From Planctomycetota bacterium (lineage in GTDB: Bacteria; Planctomycetota; Planctomycetia; JALXBF01): a stretch of 37,677 bases of DNA. Shown here in pieces: positions 31,175-37,677 of the stretch (position 1 is the stretch's first letter; each line of letters opens with the position of its first letter). The position numbers were made by a program, and so were the translations under genes. The notes under the pieces were generated by a model that worked only from the letters and a program-made list of their open reading frames with translations, did not search any database and was not told the DNA's origin. The stretch covers positions 1 through 37,677 of the forward strand of contig JALSID010000435.1 in assembly GCA_026981825.1 (NCBI GenBank), given 5' to 3'.

Positions 31175-33808
31175 TTAGGCAACGTCGCCGAGCGATCCCT
31201 CGTCGTGATGCAGTTCGATGACCCGGCGCAACGCCTGGCCGGTCCAACTGGCGGGATTGGCGGCGATCGCCTCGGGTGGCCCCACAGCCACGACCTGGCC
31301 GCCCTGTTCGCCCCCTTCAGGCCCGAGGTCAATGATCCAATCGGCGCACTTGATCACGTCGAGATTGTGCTCAATGACGATTACCGTATTGCCCTGCTCG
31401 ACGAGCTGGTGCAGCACATCGAGCAAACGACGGATGTCGGCGAAGTGGAGTCCCGTCGTTGGTTCGTCGAGCACGTAGACCGTTCGGCCGGTGCTGCGTT
31501 TGCTCAGTTCGTACGCGAGCTTGATCCGCTGCGCCTCGCCTCCAGAGACGGTCGTCGATGGCTGACCGAGCGTGATGTAGCCAAGGCCAATGTCGCGAAG
31601 CGTACTCAGGATCCGTGCAATTTGCGGCTGGTTGCGGAAGAACTCGAGTGCCTCTTCCACCGTCATGTCCAGCACGTCAGCGATGCTCTTGCCCTGGAAC
31701 CGCACGCTCAACGTCGACTGGTTAAACCTCCGGCCGCGACATGCCTCGCAGGTGACGAACACGTCGGGCAGAAACTGCATCTCGATCCGCTGGACGCCCA
31801 GTCCCTTGCACGTCTCGCACCGGCCGCCGGGGACATTCGTGCTGAACCGGCTGGCCGTGAAGCCGCGCAGCCGCGCCTCCTTGGTTTGGGCGAACAGCTT
31901 CCGGATGTGGTCCCATACCCCCACGTACGTGGCGGGGTTGGAACGAGGGGTGCGCCCAATTGGTGTTTGCTCCACCTCAATGACTCGATCCACCTTGTCT
32001 GCCCCCACCAGGCGGCGATGGGGGCCGGGCATGACCGTCCGGATGCCCAGCTTGCGACGCAGAGCGGGCACCAGAGTATCGGTCACCAGGGAACTCTTCC
32101 CGGAACCGCTGACGCCCGTTACGACCACGAACAGCCCAAGGGGGAACGAAACCGTTATGTTCTTCAAATTATGGGTACGGACGCCGAGGAGCGTGAGCAT
32201 CTGGTCAGGTGCCGGTGGGCGCCGCCGCTCCGGAACGGCGATCCGCTCGGCTCCGCTCAAATAGCGGCCGGTGACGCTTCTCGGCTCCTGGAGCAGCCCG
32301 TCCAGCTTTCCGGCGTAGACCACTTCCCCTCCATGGCGCCCGGCGCCGGGACCGAGATCGACCACGATGTCCGCGGACCGGATCGTCGCCTCATCGTGTT
32401 CCACAACGATGACCGTGTTCCCCGCGTCCCGAAGCTCGCGCAGTGCGTCCAGCAGTCGCCGGTTGTCGCGGGGGTGCAGCCCGATGGTGGGCTCGTCCAG
32501 GATGTAGCACACGCCAACCAGGCCAGAACCGAGGTAGGCCGCCAGCTTTAAACGCTGGAATTCTCCGCCTGAGAGCGTAATCGCCGGGCGATCAAGCGTA
32601 AGGTAGTCCAGTCCCACCTTCCGCAAAAACGTCAGCTTGGAGCGAATGGCTGCAACGATGGGTTCGCCGATCAGGGAGTCGCGGCCTTCGAGCCGGACCG
32701 CGTCGAAGAACTCCGCGAGCTTCGCCACATCCAACGCGGTTAGGTCCGTGATGGACCGGCCGGCGATCAAAACGCTTCGCGCTTCCGGTCGCAAGCGCGT
32801 TCCCCGGCAGTCGGTACAGAGGGTCGAGCGCCTCCCCCTGCGAGCACCGCTCGACGATCCGCTCAGGAGCCGCACCGCATCGGTCCACTGTTCTTCTTCG
32901 AGAACCTCTTCGAGCACGTCCGGGCGGATGCCGAGGCCGTCGCAGGTCGGGCAGGCGCCTGCCGGACTGTTGAAACTAAACAATCGAGGTGCGATTTCAC
33001 CATAGCTAATGCCGCATCTCAGGCACGCATGCTTGGTGCTGAACACCGTGTCGACCCAGCGCCCATCCTGCTCATAGGCGACGACAATCGTCCCCTGACC
33101 ATGCCGCAGAGCGGTCTCTACCGAGTCCGCAACCCGCCTGGCCAGGTCGCCCCTCACCCGGAAGCGATCGACGATTGCCTCGATTGTGTGCTTGCGGGTA
33201 CGGACCAATTCGGGGGGCGGGTCGAGCTCAACGATTTGTCCGTCCACGCGGGCGCGCAAAAAACCGTCTCGGAGCAGCCGAGCCAACACGTCGCGATGGT
33301 GTCCCTTCCGGCCCACGACGACCGGGCTCAGGATCATCACCCGGGTGCCTTGCTGCAGGTCCAGGATGCGGGCGGCGATTTGCTGCGGAGACTGTTTGCC
33401 AAGCTGTGCGCCGCAAAGGTAGCAATGCGGCGTGCCGATCCGAGCGAACAGAAGACGCAGGTAGTCGTAGATCTCGGTCACCGTGGCCACGGTGGAACGA
33501 GGGTTGACGGCGGTGATCTCTTGCTTCACCGTCACCGTGGGAGGTAGGCCCTCGATCGAGTCCACGTCCGGTCGCTCGAGTTCGCCGACGAACTGGCGCG
33601 CGTAGGTGCTCAGGCATTCCACATATCGCCGTTGCCCCTCCGCGTACAGCGTGTCGTAGGCCAGGGAGCTTTTCCCCGAGCCACTTACCCCCGTGAACAC
33701 GATCAATCGGTCGCGGGGAAGATCGAGGTCGATGTTCTTCAGATTGTGTTGCCGGGCACCGCGGATTCGAATCGCCTCCACGGTCTCCTCTGGCGGCAAG
33801 CTAACCAT
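31175..33808 (-). CDS. uvrA: Excinuclease ABC subunit A with a shortened insertion region
   Basis: 877 residues; the DNA-damage recognition ATPase of nucleotide excision repair. Seen: two ABC modules with Walker A at 40-48 (GVSGSGKSS) and again after about 570, two signature motifs (LSGGEFQRLKLA, VSGGEAQRIKLA), the UvrB-binding part (about 115-250), zinc site 1 (CLRCGIS...CPTCDGLG) and the C-terminal zinc module (CETCKGLG...CEACRGRR). Between CPTC and the following CTDCRGTRL there are only about 45 residues; in E. coli UvrA this interval, as I recall it, is about 125, so most of the insertion domain is missing. The rest is canonical. No ribosome site is obvious before the ATG. No SOS box is recognised. 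Confidence 0.97.
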   Translation of the reverse strand: MVSLPPEETVEAIRIRGARQHNLKNIDLDLPRDRLIVFTGVSGSGKSSLAYDTLYAEGQRRYVECLSTYARQFVGELERPDVDSIEGLPPTVTVKQEITAVNPRSTVATVTEIYDYLRLLFARIGTPHCYLCGAQLGKQSPQQIAARILDLQQGTRVMILSPVVVGRKGHHRDVLARLLRDGFLRARVDGQIVELDPPPELVRTRKHTIEAIVDRFRVRGDLARRVADSVETALRHGQGTIVVAYEQDGRWVDTVFSTKHACLRCGISYGEIAPRLFSFNSPAGACPTCDGLGIRPDVLEEVLEEEQWTDAVRLLSGSSSGARRGRRSTLCTDCRGTRLRPEARSVLIAGRSITDLTALDVAKLAEFFDAVRLEGRDSLIGEPIVAAIRSKLTFLRKVGLDYLTLDRPAITLSGGEFQRLKLAAYLGSGLVGVCYILDEPTIGLHPRDNRRLLDALRELRDAGNTVIVVEHDEATIRSADIVVDLGPGAGRHGGEVVYAGKLDGLLQEPRSVTGRYLSGAERIAVPERRRPPAPDQMLTLLGVRTHNLKNITVSFPLGLFVVVTGVSGSGKSSLVTDTLVPALRRKLGIRTVMPGPHRRLVGADKVDRVIEVEQTPIGRTPRSNPATYVGVWDHIRKLFAQTKEARLRGFTASRFSTNVPGGRCETCKGLGVQRIEMQFLPDVFVTCEACRGRRFNQSTLSVRFQGKSIADVLDMTVEEALEFFRNQPQIARILSTLRDIGLGYITLGQPSTTVSGGEAQRIKLAYELSKRSTGRTVYVLDEPTTGLHFADIRRLLDVLHQLVEQGNTVIVIEHNLDVIKCADWIIDLGPEGGEQGGQVVAVGPPEAIAANPASWTGQALRRVIELHHDEGSLGDVA

Positions 33809-33985
33809 GATCGGTCTAAGCGGTTGAGTTTACGTAGATCCCGGCATCGGCAGCTCGGGTGAGAGTCGCACAGGGTGACCTATTCATCGTATCGAAGGCT
33901 GGAAACCAGCGGGGTGACCGGTCGAGAGAACTGGATGAGCCGTGCATGCAAGTTGTCGCGCTCTGCTCCGGCCGGAGGTCTGCCG

Positions 33986-35584
33986 ATGCGGCGAAACCTA
34001 GCGATCCTCTGCGTACTGGTTCTTTTATCGGGCTGTCGCTCCCCCGGTACAGGCTTTGCGCCCAACCGGACGGCATTTCGGGCCGCTCCCCCTGCCGCCG
34101 GTGCGCCGAGCTGGACGCCCCCGGTTTCGATGGGCCGACGCCAGACACCAAGCGAAGGACTGCTCGGCTTTGAGCCGATCTCCACAGGGAACGTGCCATC
34201 CGACACCGCTCTACCGGCTTCGGCCCGCACCGCGTTCCTTGCGGGCAAGGTCGTGGACCAGACCGGTCGCGCCGTACCCGGCGCAACAGTCCTTGTCACG
34301 GCACCAGGCGCGGGCGGCGAGCCGACCCGGGAAACGAGCACCGATCCCCGCGGCTGGTTCCGCTTGGACGGGTTAATCACCGGCCAGCGGTACCTGGTGG
34401 TCGTAACGGCGTTTCGCCCGGACCAGCCTCTGCTCGCTCGGGCATCCATTGTGGCGCCCCGTGACCGGGTGCTCATTACGGTGCACCGCGCAGGCGAACT
34501 CCCCGCCGAATCTTCGAGCTCTTTGCGCACCACCGGCAACGGTTGGATCCGAACACCCGAACCCGAGAGAAGAGGCCCCGGCCGATTCGTCAGGCAAGGC
34601 CGGACACCGCCCAGCTCGCGAGGAACGGCTGACGTGGCGCCCTCGCGTGCACGCTCCCCCCAGGCCGCCGGACAGCGGACGGTGAGCGACGGCGTGAGCC
34701 TACGCCGATTCATTGGGCGGCTGTTCGGAAGATCGGGCGAAGCCGAGCAGCCGGCGCTCGAAGTGCCACGTCAGCAACGTTCCACTCCGCCCCCCTCAGG
34801 TGCGGCGGATCCGGGGCGTCCGTTCGCCGAGCTCCCGGTTCCCCGACGCCCCCCACCCCGGTGGCAATCGAACAGGGGGACAGAGCGGAACCGCGGCCGG
34901 GAGCTCAGCACGCCGCTGCGGCTGGCAGAAGAAGGCCGCAGCAGCGGAGGTGCCAGTGCGTGGCGGCCCGCTTCCACCCCCCTGGCGAAACGCCAGCGGT
35001 CGTTGCCAGGCCGCCCGTCCGTCGCTCGATCCGCGCCCCATTCGACCCTGCGTACGACCGTGCGAAAAGCGGCGCCGTCGACCGATCCGGTGCGTCCGGC
35101 CAGTTTTTGGACGGGCCGCGCAGCAGAGCTGGCCGATTTGAACCTGCCAAACGCTGACCTGCACTCCGTCCGTCTCGGTTCCCTCGACGGTCAGCTCCTT
35201 CTGGTGGACTTTTGGGCCTCATGGTGCGGTGCCTGCTTGCGCGCAATGCCCCGCATAGAAACGCTGCACCGGATGTACGGGCGGCATGGCCTGACGGTGG
35301 TGGGCGTTGCATACGAAAGCGGAGACGTCCGCCAGCAGGCCGGCAGGGTGCGGGAGGTGGCAAGTCGGCTACAGGTTACCTACCCGCTGCTTCTCGGCAG
35401 CGCCGATACCGGGAATAAACTGCGGAATGTGTTTGGCGTCCGGGTTCTGCCCACGCTGGTGCTCCTCGACCGCCGGGGCAATCTGCTCTGGCGCTCGGAC
35501 GGTTTTGACGAACGCGAGTTCGCGCGGTTGCAAGAGATCATCCGGGCCCGTCTGGCGGTGCAGTCCACTCGCCGCCCCCAGTAA
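33986..35584 (+). CDS. TlpA-like thioredoxin lipoprotein with a carboxypeptidase-regulatory-like domain
   Basis: 532 residues from an ATG with GGAGGT at ideal distance. Lipoprotein signal with LSGC lipobox (Cys17). A beta-sandwich of the carboxypeptidase-regulatory type (about 83-145: FLAGKVVDQTGRAVPGATV, DPRGWFRLDGLITGQRYLV). Then about 220 residues of Arg/Ser/Pro-rich low-complexity linker. The C-terminal thioredoxin-like domain (about 385-520) has WASWCGAC (Cys414/Cys417) and the cis-Pro region RVLPTLVLLDRRG. It is predicted to be a membrane-anchored thiol oxidoreductase outside the cytoplasm. CGAC rather than CPPC points to different redox behaviour from the double-module lipoprotein at 20815-23193. 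Divergent from uvrA. Confidence 0.9.
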   Translation: MRRNLAILCVLVLLSGCRSPGTGFAPNRTAFRAAPPAAGAPSWTPPVSMGRRQTPSEGLLGFEPISTGNVPSDTALPASARTAFLAGKVVDQTGRAVPGATVLVTAPGAGGEPTRETSTDPRGWFRLDGLITGQRYLVVVTAFRPDQPLLARASIVAPRDRVLITVHRAGELPAESSSSLRTTGNGWIRTPEPERRGPGRFVRQGRTPPSSRGTADVAPSRARSPQAAGQRTVSDGVSLRRFIGRLFGRSGEAEQPALEVPRQQRSTPPPSGAADPGRPFAELPVPRRPPPRWQSNRGTERNRGRELSTPLRLAEEGRSSGGASAWRPASTPLAKRQRSLPGRPSVARSAPHSTLRTTVRKAAPSTDPVRPASFWTGRAAELADLNLPNADLHSVRLGSLDGQLLLVDFWASWCGACLRAMPRIETLHRMYGRHGLTVVGVAYESGDVRQQAGRVREVASRLQVTYPLLLGSADTGNKLRNVFGVRVLPTLVLLDRRGNLLWRSDGFDEREFARLQEIIRARLAVQSTRRPQ

Positions 35585-36093
35585 CCCGCGCGACGCGGTC
35601 GATAACCGGAAGCATTCTGGCGAGGAGCTCTGGGCTCCGCTTCGGAACCTTCGCGGCGCGCATGAGGGACAGCACGCGATCGACTGCCCACGTGGCCCGA
35701 ACTTGCCTGACAGGACACACCGCTTGCAGAGGGGGACTCAGGTTCAGGTTACACGTACCGCATGGGGCAGGCGTTGGCACGCCGCGCTCGAGTCCCCTTT
35801 AGGTGGCCAGTCGATGAACAACCTCGGGGCCGTCCGCCATGTCCTGCTGCTCCATTCCGTCACGGGATACGTGATCAGGCTGACGCCTGTGGTGACCCGA
35901 CGACTATCCAACGCTCCCCTCGAATCGACTGTACGCGGCGCTGGTCATCTGACGGTACTTTGGGTCGGTGCCCGGGGCCATCACCTCGGGAGCCGATGCA
36001 GCCGGTCGGCACGCTCCCAACAAGGAACTTGCGTCATTACGGAGTGATCGAGTTCCCATACGGCCGCCGTTGACAAGGCGGCGGGTGTACCGA
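35585..36093. other. Intergenic region between convergent thioredoxin-lipoprotein and cysC genes
   Basis: 509 bases with no convincing gene. A minus-strand frame of 80 codons (35780-35538) runs into the lipoprotein gene and has no family-like features. No strong terminator stem was found for either gene. Confidence 0.5.
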
Positions 36094-36705
36094 TCAAATG
36101 CTGAGCAGGCCCTGCTGATCGAGGTACTGGACAACGCGGCGGGCGAGCTCTTCGGCGGGTGTGCTGGCTGAATTCAGCACGAGTTCCGGATTCAGCGGCG
36201 GTTCGTAGGGGTCATCGATGCCGGTGAACCCCTTGATTTCGCCGGCGCGGGCCTTCTTGTACAGCCCCTTCGGGTCTCGTTGCTCGCAGATTTCCAGGGG
36301 GCATTCGACGTAGACTTCGATGAACCTTCCCGGCGGCAGCAGAGCGCGGGCGGCGTCGCGGTCGGCCCGGTAGGGCGAAATGAAGCAGGTAATGGCGATA
36401 ACGCCTGCCTGAGCGAACAGTTTGGCGACCTCGCTGATACGTCGGATGTTCTCGGCCCGGTCCTCCTTCGAGAACCCCAGGTTCTTGTTAAGACCGTGCC
36501 GGATGTTGTCCCCATCGAGCACGTAGCTGCGGCATCCCCGCAGAAAGAGCAGCTCGTCCACGAGGTTCGCGATCGTGGACTTGCCCGATCCGGACAGCCC
36601 CGTAAACCAGACGACGGCACCCTTGTGACCCGAGAGGCGTTCGCGCTCTTCGGTCGTGATCCGATGATGGTGCCAGGTGATGTTCGTTGCTTTCTGCTCC
36701 GTCAT
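36094..36705 (-). CDS. cysC: Adenylylsulfate kinase (APS kinase)
   Basis: 203 residues. Phosphorylates adenylylsulfate to PAPS in sulfate activation. P-loop GLSGSGKS at 36-43, [10 protein letters not shown] (substrate-binding region), [27 protein letters not shown], and the family C-terminal pattern [22 protein letters not shown]. Length is normal. The ATG at 36705 has GGGGA 6 bases upstream; the longer frame from 36738 is unlikely. No ATP sulfurylase gene is adjacent in the window, so its partner must be elsewhere. Confidence 0.97.
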   Translation of the reverse strand: MTEQKATNITWHHHRITTEERERLSGHKGAVVWFTGLSGSGKSTIANLVDELLFLRGCRSYVLDGDNIRHGLNKNLGFSKEDRAENIRRISEVAKLFAQAGVIAITCFISPYRADRDAARALLPPGRFIEVYVECPLEICEQRDPKGLYKKARAGEIKGFTGIDDPYEPPLNPELVLNSASTPAEELARRVVQYLDQQGLLSI

Positions 36706-36742
36706 CGATGTCCCCACGCTTTGGCCGCAAGCGATCACAAAG

Positions 36743-36771
36743 TTTATGGTGCCGGTCTACAGCACGCCCAA
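36743..36771 (-). promoter_or_regulatory. Possible cysC promoter
   Basis: TTGGGC (36766-36771) and CATAAA (36743-36748) on the minus strand with 17 bases between; predicted start about 30 bases before the cysC ATG. Confidence 0.4.
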
Positions 36772-36836
36772 GCGATCGAACTCTACCCTAGTGGCGGCGT
36801 GTGGTCGAACGAGAGCAGGGGCCGAGGCCGCGCGAG

Positions 36837-36867
36837 TTGTCCGGCCGAACAAGACCTCCGGTATAGT
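36837..36867 (+). promoter_or_regulatory. Possible promoter of the CYTH-domain gene
   Basis: TTGTCC (36837-36842) and TATAGT (36862-36867) on the plus strand with a long 19-base spacer. The -10 is good; the leader would be about 50 bases. Confidence 0.4.
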
Positions 36868-36923
36868 CGAGGGTCCGGATGTGACCGTGGTAAACGGCGG
36901 CGGAGACGATGGAGCTCGCAGCG

Positions 36924-37487
36924 ATGGCGAGATTCGAAGTCGAGGTTAAAGCTCCGATCGATGACCCAGAGGCTGTGATTGCGCAGCTCGAGGAGCTTGG
37001 GGCTGAGCCGGAGGGCATCGTCGAGGAGGAGGACATCTATTTCGCGCACCCGGTGCGGGACTTCGCTGCCACGGATGAAGCGGTCCGGGTGCGCCGTCAG
37101 CAAGATCGCGTGTTCCTCACCTACAAGGGCCCAAAGGTGGACGACCGGACAAAGACGCGCCGGGAGATTGAACTGCCACTGGCCGGTTCTGAAGCGTGGG
37201 AACGCGCGATCGCTTTCCTGGAAGCGCAGGGGTACCGTCGAGTTCGCCCGGTGCGTAAGGAGCGACGGAAATTCTCGCTGTCCTGGGACGGATACCCGGT
37301 GGAGGCGTCCGTTGACATCGTCCAGGCGTTGGGGGCTTTCGTGGAGCTGGAGACAAGAGCGGACGAAGCGAGCGTCGACGACGCCAGGCAGGCCCTGCTA
37401 CGGTTGGCCGCCGTCCTCGGACTTCGTCGCAGTGAACGCCGATCTTACCTGGAACTTCTGTTGGAGCGGGAAAAGAGCAAATCGTAG
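36924..37487 (+). CDS. cyaB: CYTH-domain protein (class IV adenylate cyclase-like)
   Basis: 187 residues of a CYTH fold: the ExExK signature EVEVK at residues 5-9, DIYFAHPVRDFAATDEAVRVRR, VFLTYKGPKVD, RREIEL, the RPVRKERRKF strand, ASVDIVQALGAFVELE and a C-terminal helix ending SYLELLLE. CYTH proteins bind triphosphates with Mg and act as class IV adenylate cyclases or as tripolyphosphatases or thiamine triphosphatases; the sequence alone does not separate these. The domain normally begins right at the ExExK strand, which favours the ATG at 36924; an ATG at 36909, also with GGAG upstream, would add five residues. The gene is divergent from cysC. Confidence 0.93.
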   Translation: MARFEVEVKAPIDDPEAVIAQLEELGAEPEGIVEEEDIYFAHPVRDFAATDEAVRVRRQQDRVFLTYKGPKVDDRTKTRREIELPLAGSEAWERAIAFLEAQGYRRVRPVRKERRKFSLSWDGYPVEASVDIVQALGAFVELETRADEASVDDARQALLRLAAVLGLRRSERRSYLELLLEREKSKS

Positions 37488-37677
37488 CGAAAAGTGGCCG
37501 CCTGGACGAAGCAGCAATCGGAGGACTTCGTCGCAGGCACGGCGGTTGCAGCCCCCGCCATCTGGGATACAGCCCCCTAATTCTGGCCCCCCTCCGCCTT
37601 CGCGGGGGTAGAGCAGACTTCAGGGGGGCTTCGTGGTCGCCACCGCTACCGGTCATGCCTCTAGATCGGTGGCCGCG

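Noticed and set aside
35538..35780. 80-codon minus-strand frame overlapping the end of the thioredoxin-lipoprotein gene
   Set aside because: It overlaps a well-supported gene on the other strand and shows no family features.
37419..37536. 14-base direct repeat (GGACTTCGTCGCAG) at the end of the CYTH gene and again at 37523
   Set aside because: Too short and isolated to call an attachment site or duplication; no associated integrase or tRNA.

Overview
The window reads as chromosomal DNA of a planctomycete, possibly a thermophilic member of the Pirellulales. The organism assignment is inference. It rests on the high GC content, the pairing of an SGNH-like protein with a very large HEAT-repeat/CxxCH cytochrome (the planctomycete 'PVC-type heme-binding' architecture), the TlpA-like lipoproteins with TPR or carboxypeptidase-regulatory modules, and the 34-bp palindromic tandem repeat.

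Layout. 1-1294: the 3' end of an unidentified gene, then a CRISPR array of 16 repeats and 15 spacers. 1295-2349: no gene. The first part holds at least two, probably four, decayed CRISPR repeats still in register; the second part is very GC-rich and full of palindromes, including three copies of a REP-like element. 2350-9524 (all minus strand): a YfhO-type membrane protein, metG, tRNA-Pro(TGG), a three-gene YbjQ/YbjQ/PrsW cluster and nfeD. 9903-16654 (plus strand): SGNH-like protein, 1155-aa cytochrome, SH3-domain protein. 16655-17369: a gene-free stretch. 17370-23193: acnA and a small HEAT protein (divergent), then a lipoprotein carrying two complete TPR + TlpA thioredoxin modules. 23487-23711: tandem array of a 34-bp hairpin unit. 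23779-33808 (minus strand): NERD-domain superfamily 1 helicase, RND permease plus its membrane fusion protein, and a UvrA with a shortened insertion region. 33986-37487: a second TlpA-like lipoprotein, APS kinase (cysC) and a CYTH-domain adenylate cyclase/triphosphatase.

How the genes work together. Most loci are housekeeping (metG, acnA, uvrA, cysC, tRNA) mixed with envelope functions: drug/solute efflux (RND + MFP), extracytoplasmic thiol chemistry (two TlpA-like lipoproteins), membrane quality control (PrsW, NfeD) and an exported oxidoreductase pair (SGNH + cytochrome). The defence-related content is the CRISPR array and perhaps the NERD helicase. No cas gene is recognisable inside the window, so the array is either orphan or its cas genes lie to the left of base 1.

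The strongest unexplained signals are the leader-distal continuation of the CRISPR array as progressively decayed repeats whose substitutions are almost all to G, the block of four consecutive repeats with a variant last base, the 34-bp terminator-like tandem hairpins, the REP-like palindromes with a conserved head, and a 13-bp inverted repeat that covers the helicase start codon and its putative -35 position.
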